This document shows, one piece after another, positions 20,403 to 29,660 of a DNA stretch of 38,117 bases. The first letter of the stretch is position 1. The number at the start of each line of letters is the position of its first letter. The stretch spans positions 1-38,117 of the forward strand of contig CAXKVV010001186.1 of assembly GCA_964058805.1 (NCBI GenBank), read 5' to 3'. A program made the translations under genes and the position numbers. The notes beneath the pieces are model-generated. The model saw nothing but the letters and a program-made list of their open reading frames with translations. It ran no database searches and was not told where the DNA came from. This DNA is from Schoenoplectus triqueter (taxonomy: Eukaryota > Streptophyta > Magnoliopsida > Poales > Cyperaceae).

Positions 20403-21340
20403 TGTGTTATGTGCACTGGAAACAAGAGGGGAGACGGCATATGAGAAGACTTTGGAGAAATTACTAAAAGAATAATTATCAAAAATAGTATAAACCTAGC
20501 TTGGTAATATTTCAACTAACCTGTATTCCTATCAGACAATAACAACTGCCGGCAAGTTCATTATAACTTCCAATAAAATCTCAAAGAAAAAGATACTATA
20601 AATTCAATTTACATGATTGTGAAATTCCATACACATTGTGGACTTCAGGATTTCACTGGAATCTATTTAAGTATCAACTCATGTGCAATCCCATGCACGT
20701 CTGCAATAAGTTTGTCGCCTTAATCCTACCGATCTTTATTCTAATACAAAACCTTAATAAATAAAAGATCAAAAAGTTTCTAACGATAATAAATGAAATC
20801 ATATCAATACTGGTAAAGTTAACTCAAACAATTGCAGCTAATAAAATAAACAACTGCAAAGTTGAATCTCATCCTCCAAAATCCGTTTTGATAGAAAGAA
20901 TGAAATATTCGGTTCTTACGCCTTTTCACAAAGATATTATTAAAAAAATTCAGGGACATGAAAAAGATTGGGGATAAAAGATGATCAAACCTCCAAACCC
21001 TAGCGACAACAAATTTAAAAGACAGTAAAGCTGTACCTGCCTCGGGCTAAAGATTGAAGCCTTTATCGATGGCGATTTCCTCTCGCAAAGTTTTCTGCAG
21101 CAAAATTTGCTGTAACGAAAAGAAAATAAACAACAAAACGAGAAACAAGAAAGTGATTATATAGATCAGATTGACATCAAGCAAAATTACAAAGCTAGAA
21201 TGGAGAATTGAAATAGATCGAATGAAACCCTAACCCTAGCAGAAAGGAAATCGCCTCAGCGTTCAAATCAATGGTTTTCTCTCTCCTCTCTCTCCGTCTG
21301 TCGATGATGGAACAGAGATAATAAAGGCATCAGAAGAGTG
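20403..21340 (-). other. SAP 5' UTR with one or two introns, and promoter-proximal region
   Basis: On the minus strand a good acceptor (CCTCTTGTTTCCAG, ending at 20415) lies 12 nt upstream of the ATG. A matching donor after CCCGAGGCAG (GTACAG) is near 21036. A second acceptor TTTTCGTTACAG is near 21112, with further leader upstream in the pyrimidine-rich stretch near 21250-21300. A 5' UTR intron is typical of plant SAP genes. Transcription probably starts around 21290-21340. Confidence 0.5.
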
Positions 21341-21479
21341 AGAAAGAGAGGCGGTGATAAAATTACTTTATTAGCCTGTTAGCACCTGGGACCTACTTGT
21401 AAGTCGAAAAAGTTCGTAACATAACTTTCCATAAATAGAGTGCGAAATATGATTTCAGAGTTTTACTAAACGGGAGGGA

Positions 21480-21830
21480 TTCATTGACAATGAATATTTT
21501 AACTGTCTTAAGTTCTTAACAATGAAATTCGAAATAAATTTTAGAAATAAAATTTTTTGTAGGTATATTTTTTATTTATAGATTGATAATATTTTAAATT
21601 TATATTTTTTTATTATTATTTAATAATTCATCAAAGATCATTAAATTGTATAAATTTTTGATGTTTTTGATGGACTAACAAAATATAGTTAAATTATGTA
21701 AATTTAAAATACTATCAATTTATAAATAAAAGGACATATTTATAGAGTTTTTTTATTTTTCTTTTTTTCATATTTATTTCAAAATACATTACTATGATTG
21801 TTAAAATAATCCAATTGTAAAGATCCCTCC
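21480..21830. repeat. AT-rich inverted repeat, possible MITE
   Basis: A left arm around 21560-21600 (tatttatagattgata) pairs with a right arm around 21700-21740 (tatcaatttataaata). There are about 2 mismatches over 28 positions in the best part, and weaker pairing extends outward on both sides. The middle is non-coding. No clear target duplication was found. Confidence 0.4.
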
Positions 21831-22049
21831 TCTTTTTTAAAACTAGATATAGTCAATAAGTAGTCATTTTGCGAAATACTTTAATTTAAATAATAAATTC
21901 TTATAATTATATTGTCTAGGGTTGTATACGTCGATGTCTTCATATACTCCAGGATCACTGTCTAAGTGACGCATGAAAAAGTAGAGATTCCTGGAACAAA
22001 ATATCTAAGATATTTTTATCTTGGCATCTTGATTTCTTAAATAAATGGA

Positions 22050-22260
22050 AGAGATGATTTGACACTGTCTATTTTGATAATTTGAGTTCTTAATAATGAG
22101 AATTTAAACATTTACAGATTTCAAAGAATAAAGAATTGTAGATATATTATTAAATTAAATTGATAGTGTTTTAAATTTTATATAATTTAAATATTATTTG
22201 ATAGCTCATTTAATATCAACCAAAGTTTTATATAATCCGTAAGTATTCTTAGGTTTGAAA
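22050..22260. repeat. Diverged relative of the 21480-21830 repeat
   Basis: Shares blocks with the previous repeat in the same order: gttcttaa.aatga, then attgatagtgttttaaatt, then tataatttaaat. It has no open frame. This may be a second copy of the same short AT-rich family. The rest of 21341-23005 is AT-rich with nothing I recognise. Confidence 0.3.
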
Positions 22261-23005
22261 CTCGAATGATGCGTCCTTTTTAAATATTTAAAATTTGAGT
22301 AATTTTGATTCTCATCTTTATTAAAAAAATACAAGTGTTCTAATTTAATAGTTTTTCATTAAACAACACTTAAATGTATAAAATTTGAAACATGATCAAA
22401 TTATAAGTTCAGTAATATGTTTATAAAATTTATTGTATTTTATATGATTTTTAAAATTTTGAATTTATTTGAAGTCCAATTTGTTAGAGTTATGTCCTAG
22501 AAGTCAAACATTTTGATGATTTATTTAGTTTATGTTGCGGATGATATTTTGTGTAATTTGTTTCTTGAATTTATTATTGACATATAATTTGAATTGAAAA
22601 TTTAAATTGTAGATCCTTGTGTATCATTTATTTAAGTGATAATAATAATTTTAAAAGTCCCTAATCTTGATAATTAAAAATATTAATTATTCATAAAAAA
22701 TTAGTATACAAGTTAAGTCATTATTAAGTTCTACAAATCATGTGTATATATTACCAACTAAGTTGTATAAGTGTATGTTAGAAGAACATAGCACCGAACT
22801 CGATCAAATGAAATAATTATATGAATTGTGTTGTGTCATACATTATTTCATTAACGTTTAATTTTAAAGGTTGGGATGATTCACCTTTTTATATATGATG
22901 ATTGTTTGTTATAAATAGTTTTTAATGTTGTATTAAACTAGCTGCTATAAGAATTATATTGTAGCATTCATGAATTATGCAGGGAAAATATATCCATTAA
23001 GAAAA

Positions 23006-23480
23006 CTAGCTATATACCCGCGCGTTGCAGCAGAATTTTTTATTTAAACATTAAAATATTATAAGATAAAAAAAATTCACATTTATCTAATATTAAATTA
23101 TAAATTCACCAAATTATAGAGAAAACATATAATAAAGACTATATTTAATCTTGGATGAAATTTTTGCACAATATGAGTTAATGATTCATGATTTTTATGG
23201 CAAGAAAAGTAAATTATTCTAACATATATTATCACCATTAATTTCTTACCAAATATGTACAAGGTTGCTAAATAAAAAAACAAAAATTATGGAAATAATA
23301 GTATATAAGGGAAAGAAATGGAGAGAAAGATGGGATCAATGGACGCGATCACATACGTTCGATCAATCAACAATAAATATTATCTGTCTAATTGAGGGAT
23401 ATAATGGGTATAATAAAAAAAATTACCATGACAAAAAAAGGGATCCTCCAATTCTTAGATGCTTTATATAATAGTATAGA
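23006..23480 (-). mobile_element. Short non-autonomous Helitron
   Basis: On the minus strand it begins TCTATACTATTATATAAAG (from 23480). It ends with a GC-rich stretch (CAACGCGCGGG) followed by TATATAGCTAG (ending at 23006). It is flanked by A on the 5' side and T on the 3' side. TC start, CTAG end, a subterminal GC-rich segment and insertion between A and T without target duplication are the Helitron hallmarks. At 475 bp with no RepHel frame it is non-autonomous. The subterminal hairpin is degenerate. Confidence 0.72.
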
Positions 23481-23521
23481 TTATATGTTTGTCATAATAT
23501 AAATATTGATGAGTGATGATA

Positions 23522-24551
23522 TTTATTTTCCGGGGGGGGGGGGTCTAGTATTCAATTCCACCACAGTAAATAAGCAAGTAAAAGTAAAAAAGAACATGTG
23601 ATGTAACTGAATTCGGCTATAACGAGTGTCTTAGAGATCCATAATCATTAACAGTCGATTGCGTCGAATCACTATAACAAGCAAGTCTTACAGTTGTGAA
23701 CTTCTGATCTCTTACACCAAGTAACAGGACGGCCATCGGCCAAAAAAATAAATAAAGTGTGAAGACACGTGTCTCATAAAAAAGCAAATAAGAACTAACT
23801 TATCTCACTCGCTATGACGTATTACAAAGTAGTATTGAGATTAAAACTGTATAGGTGTGAAGGTTTGGGCACAACCAAAATGATGGTTAGGATTTTGCTT
23901 AAGAAATTCATCAAATTCTTATAAGATAGAAGGTGTATATATAGAGATACACCAAAACCGATAAGAAATCATGTGTATCTGTTATAACAGTTAGCTAACT
24001 ATTGCAACAATTAGGTCAGGGTAATCCTAGCAAGTATAAACATTACAACATATGTAAGATCCGTTACAACGGATATAAGAGAAATCGACTCTGGATCTTT
24101 TTGGTAAAGTTTTCTGTATAAATAATTTAATCCATTATAATAGAGATTGAGATCTGTTATAACGGTTGGATACTGAAATTTAGGTTGAGGTCATCCATTA
24201 CAACGGATAGAGGATCCATTACAACGATTATGCTATGATAAAGCTATGGAGCAATTTAGATAAAATTTGTATTGGACTGATTTAATCCGTTACAACGGTT
24301 ATGATAACCGTTACAACGGTTAGGTCATAATACATATATTTTACTCAGTTTAATCTCAAGGCTAATTTGGTTATCTTTATTTATTATAACTTTAAACTAT
24401 CTTAATTTGGAGATCTGCATGCATGATCTCATGCTTAAGCTTTAAATATGCATGTCAAATAAGCTCAGGAGACAATTAAATTCATATGTGATTATTTTAT
24501 GAATTGACAAATATAATTTTATACATTCTTGAGAATTATTTACAACAACAA
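23522..24551 (-). repeat. 3' LTR of the third copia element
   Basis: About 1.03 kb, aligned to 28981-29660. Shared blocks include attcaat...agtaaataagcaagtaaaag near the left end and gacaaatataattttata near the right end. It contains a 12-G run (23532-23543), a TATA-like sequence near 23937 and an array of short palindromes (23979-24321). About 310 bp present here are missing from the other LTR. Confidence 0.78.
23979..24321. promoter_or_regulatory. Array of AACGG/CCGTT palindromic motifs in LTR
   Basis: Eight or nine copies of a 14-16-nt palindrome. The best two are ATCCGTTACAACGGAT (24059-24074) and AACCGTTACAACGGTT (24306-24321), each with perfect 7-bp arms around a 2-nt centre. Others lie near 23979, 23999, 24153, 24192, 24214 and 24285. 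AACGG is the core of the plant M-phase-specific activator (MSA) element bound by three-repeat MYB proteins. Regulation through this motif is inference; the repeated motif itself is seen directly. Confidence 0.6.
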
Positions 24552-24563
24552 TATCCTCCTTTT
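24552..24563 (-). other. Polypurine tract of third copia element
   Basis: Minus strand AAAAGGAGGATA directly before the LTR start TGTTGTTG. A second G-rich tract (TTTTAAGGGGGAG, minus strand, near 24708-24720) lies about 150 bp upstream, a pattern known in some copia lineages. Confidence 0.6.
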
Positions 24564-24972
24564 GATGATTTATAAAATAATCATGTAATTGTATAATATA
24601 ATTTTGAGAATGTATAATCCCTTTAAGAAAATTCAAAATTGATATTATACTAAAATATTTCTCCTCTTTGGTTTGAAAATTAGAGAAAGGGAAGAAATTT
24701 GGCATGACTCCCCCTTAAAATATGCATCATCTCCCTTAATTAAATAATATTATAATTAAAAAATAAAAAAAATAAGCACAAGACACATTTGAGACAATTA
24801 ATCATGAAATTCAAGCATCTCTAATTTAAATCATAATTCATTGTGTTGTTGAGTGTTTAGGATTTTTATAAAAATATTCGCTATTTGATTCATAGTATCA
24901 ATATGAATGTTTTATGTCCTCTTTTTCAATATAATCTCGTATAAAATGATATCTTATTTTTATGTGCTTAGT

Positions 24973-26372
24973 TGATAAGTCAAAATCACATATATATTCT
25001 GATAGGATTTGATATCTAAAACTATACCATTTTACCCTTTTATGCATATTTTAGTTCAATTAGTTGATTTAGTTTGGATATTGCACAAAGTTCGAGATAC
25101 TGCCATAGTTTCTTTGATTTCAGGACTTTTAGAGCATTTTGAAAATATTTAGATGAAGATGGAGTAAGCTAGGCGCAACTAGAACAACGAAGATCTTACT
25201 GGAGAAAAACTGCATGAACCTTTTGACCCAAAAAGTTATCTTTTCGGGTCGAAAAGAGCTCTCTGTCAAGAAACCGCGTGAACTTTTTGGGTCAAAATCT
25301 TTTCTTTTCGGGCCGTAAAGAGCGGTTCTGTTTCGCCCCTGAAAGCATCCCTTCGCCCCAGAAGGCTCCAGATTCGATTTTAAAACAGAAGAGAACGCCT
25401 CCAAAGAGGGATAACCGCCCTAGGACAGATCTGAGAGGAGTTTTTCAGTTTCTTTGAGAGTTTTGGAGAGAGGAGAAGAAGAATAGAAAGGAGAAAAGGA
25501 GAGAAAAAGAGTAGAGAAGAAGAGATTGGATTGATCAACTGGTTTCATTATTTTCTATGCTTTTGAACTCTTTTAATTTCTGAATTTCATTTGTGCCTTA
25601 GCCATGATCGGCTAAGGATTCTTCTAGGATAGATTAGGGATGTAATTGAAACTCTTAGCATGATTAGTTGATATTTTTACCGCATATATTCTTATTTATT
25701 TTATGATCTATTCTTTATTTCAATTGAATGTGAAGACTTAATCGAAATCACATGAAACCTAGGATTCGGTATTTTCAATCGAGAGGTTGAATATTTAGTC
25801 CTGACCATAAAGAATAGGATATTAGATAGGCTAAGTATCGAGAGGTGACGCGTCCTATACGGGCTTGACCTAATTGTTTAGGGAATTGTACCAAGTACCG
25901 AGAGGTGACGAACGGTTTTCTAGATTAATTAGGACAGTAGAACTTAATGATCTTAGATTAGGATAACCATACCGAGAGGTAACGGGTATTGTAATTTAAG
26001 GATGGTATAAACATAGAGATATCCCTTTGTACCAACATTTCAAACTGTGCCTTCATAATTAAAAGAACAAATTCGATAATCAATTAATCATGTCATTAGT
26101 GGATTAACCCCTATGAACCCTAATTTCTCGTATCTGTCAAAAACCCAGATTTTATCTTAAGACTTTAGTTTAATTACCTCAAACGAACCTTATGAACAAA
26201 CAAACCAATTCATTTATTCATTCTTTTACTAAATTAGATTGTTAGGTCAGATTTTATATTTCGAATTGTCCCTGTGGAGACGAACCTTAAGTACTGCTCG
26301 ACTAGGTTGTACACTTGCAACCGAACCGAGTAATAACTAGGGATTTATTACTTGTGTGTAGAAACCACATCA
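24973..26372. mobile_element. Solo LTR, probably Ty3-gypsy (Tat-like)
   Basis: Exactly 1400 bp, starting TGAT and ending ATCA, flanked by the 5-bp duplication ttagt (24968-24972 and 26373-26377). It interrupts the RNase H motif of the copia host at the codons for R-T-K-H, so both junctions are well defined. There is no internal coding region, primer-binding site or second LTR, so it is a solo LTR left by recombination. Its right part (tccctgtggagacgaacc, later tacacttgcaaccg) resembles LTR ends of Tat-type gypsy elements from memory. The lineage call is tentative. Confidence 0.82.
25777..25984 (+). repeat. Four spaced copies of a cgagaggt motif in the solo LTR
   Basis: The 15-nt motif ta(t/c)cgagaggtgacg or close variants occurs at 25777-25791, 25836-25850, 25896-25910 and 25970-25984. 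The spacings are 59, 60 and 74 nt. Three of the four copies are followed by an acg- or gg-containing AT-rich segment. Confidence 0.75.
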
Positions 26373-27050
26373 TTAGTACGTGAATGTAAGATAAAAATTT
26401 TAGAAATCATAGTGGTACTAGTATTGTCACACTTAATTTATATTTTGTGAAAATTTAATTCATAATCATGTAAATTTTTAATCATCCAGAGCAATTATAT
26501 GCAGCAACTACCGGCTGCAATATAATTCGCTTCGACCGTTGAAAGGGTAGCTGAATTCTGTTTACGGGACAACCATTAGATAATAGAGCCCCCTAAAAAA
26601 TGATACGTCTCACTTGTACTTTTCTTATCCATTTGATCCCCGCAAAATCGACATCAATGAAACCTATCAAGTCAAATGTGGACTATCGACCGTACCAAAA
26701 TACAAAATTTTGAGTCCCTTAAATATATTTAAGAATTCTTTTAATAGAGGATAAATGAGACTCTTTTGGATTCGCTTGATACCGAGCACATAAACATACT
26801 ACAAATATTATATCAGACCTACTAGTAATGAGATAGATCAAACTATCTATCATGGCTCTATATGGCGTGATGTCCTCTTTCTTACCACTAGCATCTGAAT
26901 CAACAATAACATAGTTGTCATCGGTATTTTGCTTGGCTTGCTATTTTTAATTCAAGGCATTTGAGAAGCTCCTTCGCGTATTTTGTTTGACTTGTGAATA
27001 TATCATCTTTCATTTGCTTGATTTAAAGTTCCAAGAAAAATGAGAGCTCT

Positions 27051-27281
27051 CCATCATACCATGCCCTGAGAGCTCTCCATCTCGAACTCACTGTGCATCA
27101 AAGATAAAATCCATCGATAAGTGTCACATTAGTTAAATAAAAAATAATATCATCCATATAAATTTGTATTAGTAAGACTTTATTTCCTCTTTTCTTGGTT
27201 AAAAAAATATATCATTAATACCTCTTTTGAACTCGTTTTCAACTAGAAAGGAACTTAATCCATCATACCATGCCCTGAGAG
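27051..27281. repeat. 22-nt duplication inside third copia pol
   Basis: A 22-nt string starting ccatcatacc and ending ccctgagag occurs exactly at 27051-27072 and 27260-27281. The second copy is the expected RT sequence (RAWYD region). The first is out of place and is itself followed by a partial repeat agctctccat. Confidence 0.75.
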
Positions 27282-28966
27282 TTTATTTTAACCCATAGAG
27301 TGCTTTGGTTAATTTAAAGACATGATTAGGTAAATTCATATCAATAAAATTGAGGATTGATAAACATAAACTTCTTTATCTATAAATCTATTCAGAAATA
27401 CACTCTTAAGATCCATTTGAAATAAAATAAAGCCCTTATGAGCGACATATGTTAAGAGCAATGGAATAGATTCTAGGCGAGCAACAAGAGCAAATATTTT
27501 TCTCAAAATTTAACCTTATTTCAAAAAACATTTTAATTTTATCCAATTTATTTCTATATATTCATTTTGTCTCTATGATCATTCTATCATTAGGTCTAGG
27601 CACGAGCCCCCAATCCTTGTTCCTTTCAAATTGATCAAAATTTTCTTGCATAATATAAATTCAATGTGAATCAGCATTAGCATCTTTAAAAGTTTTTAAC
27701 TCCGCTTATGTCACAAACGCACAGTGAACAATCATTTGATTCATACCAGACCTAGTCCTAACCCTTCCTCAGGGTTCTCAATAATATTAGACAGAGGGTA
27801 AAAGAATACTTTCCTTAGAACTTCGAGTATTTGAAATTCGGACTGTATTGGTACTTCGTCCTTCACTAGCACTTGCTCCTCATTTAGAATATTTTCTTGC
27901 ATCGAAATTTACAGTGGGTCCTCTTGTATAGATGGAGGGAAATATGTAAGCAGTTCATTGATCCCGAACAATCTTTGTTTTATCCCATCATCATCCACTT
28001 ACGGTACCTCGACACTTACAATATTAATGTCTTTCTCGGTATCTTTGTTAGTATTTTCATTAAACTTGACATGTACTGACTCCATTATAATTTATGAGGA
28101 CTGGATGTAAATTCTATAGGATTTACTTGTTATTGAATACCCTATAATTATTCCTTCTATGGATTTAGAGTCAAAATTTTTGATTCTTGGATATTCATTC
28201 AACACAAAATCATTTTGATTTAAACACTCTAAAATAAAATATATTAAAATTGTAACTCTTTCATAGTTCATAAGGTGTTTTGTTTAGCATTAGTCTGATA
28301 CTTACTCAATTTATAACATAACATGTTGTACTTACCACCTCAGTCCAAAGATACTTAGGTAAAGGATATTCATGCAACATATCCCGAACAAGTTCTTAGA
28401 GGGTCCTATTTTTCTTTCAACTATCATTTTTTATTGAGGTGTGCAGTGTGCTAAAAATTCTTGTCTATATCCCAATTTAGAGCAAAAATGCCAAATTTTA
28501 TATTTTTAATTTTCTCTCATGATCACTTCATATTTTATTTATTTTCAGTCCTTTTTTATTTTCAATACGGTGCAAAAATTGACAAAATTTTTAAATAATT
28601 TTTTTTATTCTAAGAAAAAATAATCCAAGTAAAGCTACTATAATCATTTACAATCACATAAATATACCTTTTTTATAAAACTCGGAATGCTTATCAGTCC
28701 AAAAAAGTCCAAATGAATCAGTTGGTGTGGTTATCAGTTGATATCATATCCTTGAACTTAAAGTTATCTTTTGATTATTTTCCTTTGGCACATGCATCAT
28801 ACAAACTATTAATTTATAATTTATGATTTGATAGTTCATGGACTAACTTTAATTGAACCAATTTCTTGATTGAATCAATGGATATGTGGGCTTGTCTTTT
28901 TAATGCCACAATCATGAATCATATGTTATAGCATTGAGATATAACTTACCATGTTCAATACAACTT

Positions 28967-28978
28967 GCTCTGATACCA
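28967..28978 (-). other. Primer-binding site of third copia element
   Basis: Minus strand TGGTATCAGAGC, a perfect match to the plant initiator-Met-type site, next to the right LTR. Confidence 0.85.
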
Positions 28979-28980
28979 CT

Positions 28981-29660
28981 TTATTTTCCCTAGGGGGTCT
29001 AATATTCAATTTCATCATAGTAAATAAGCAAGTAAAAGTAAAGAGAAAGAGAAAAAATATATGATGTAACAGAGTTCAGTTATAATGAGCTTATGTCTCG
29101 GGGACCAATAATCATCAATAGTTAATTACACCGAGTCACTATAAAAAGCAAGTCTTACAACTATGAATCTCTGATCTCTTACACAAAGAAACAAACAAGA
29201 ACTAACTTATCTCATGAGATATTATAATGTAGTCTTGAGATTAAAATTGTATAGGTGTGAAGGTATAAGCACAAGCAAATGACAAATAGGTTTTGGTTAA
29301 GGAATTTGTCAAAATATCAGAAAATAGAAGGTGTATATATAAAGATACACCAAAATCGATAAAAAAATCTGGTATATTCGTTGCAACGGTTAGCTAACTG
29401 TTGTGATGGTTAGGTCAGGGTAACCCTATCGGGTATAATCATTATAATGAATCTAAGATCCATTACGAAGGATATGAGAGGAATCGACTCTAGAGTTTTT
29501 TTGGCTAAGTTTTATGTATAAATGATTAAATTCATATATCGAATATTGAGATCTGTTATAACATTTCAAAAAAGCTCAAGGATAGAGTTAAATTCATATG
29601 TAATTGTTTTATAAATTGACAAATATAATTTTATATATTCTTGAGAATTGTTTACAACAA
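28981..29660 (-). repeat. 5' LTR of third copia element, internally deleted
   Basis: About 680 bp, clearly related to 23522-24551 but lacking about 310 bp that hold half of the palindrome array. The deletion joins sequence after tctgttataac to aaaaaagctc. Confidence 0.75.

Larger units (their letters stand above)
24564..28966 (-). pseudogene. Third copia pol remnants: integrase, RT, RNase H
   Basis: Minus-strand motifs in broken frames. WTFLD and CDACAKGK (pre-integrase to integrase) lie near 28700-28800 and the integrase piece VERKIGP near 28420. RT pieces LTKALYGLK and RAWYD lie near 27250-27310, with a MDDI-like remnant near 27165 where YVDD is expected. The RT tail RYQANPKESH is near 26780. 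RNase H lies near 26420-26620 (VEANYIAAGS, CDNTST) and continues at 24840-24970 (STKHIKIRYHFIRD) beyond the solo LTR. Many stops; no protein can be made. Confidence 0.78.
23522..29660 (-). mobile_element. Decayed Ty1-copia element lacking gag and protease, with a nested solo LTR
   Basis: Two related LTRs (23522-24551 and 28981-29660), a perfect 12-nt primer-binding site (28967-28978) and a polypurine tract (24552-24563) define a minus-strand copia element. Inside, diverged pre-integrase, integrase, RT and RNase H remnants are readable. Only about 130 nt separate the primer-binding site from pre-integrase-like sequence, so gag and protease are deleted. A 1400-bp solo LTR interrupts RNase H. 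No clear target duplication was found around the whole element. Confidence 0.8.

Noticed and set aside
19996..20475. Plus-strand open frame of 159 codons opposite the A20 exon
   Set aside because: It is the antisense of the SAP A20 exon, whose zinc-finger motif on the minus strand is unambiguous.
24059..24321. Palindrome array considered as a CRISPR-like array
   Set aside because: Repeats are short, palindromic, irregularly spaced and inside a plant retrotransposon LTR; there are no spacers of constant length and no cas genes.
25129..25404. Minus-strand 91-codon frame in the solo LTR
   Set aside because: Lies in an LTR, has no domain and is interrupted in composition by repeated words; no evidence of coding.
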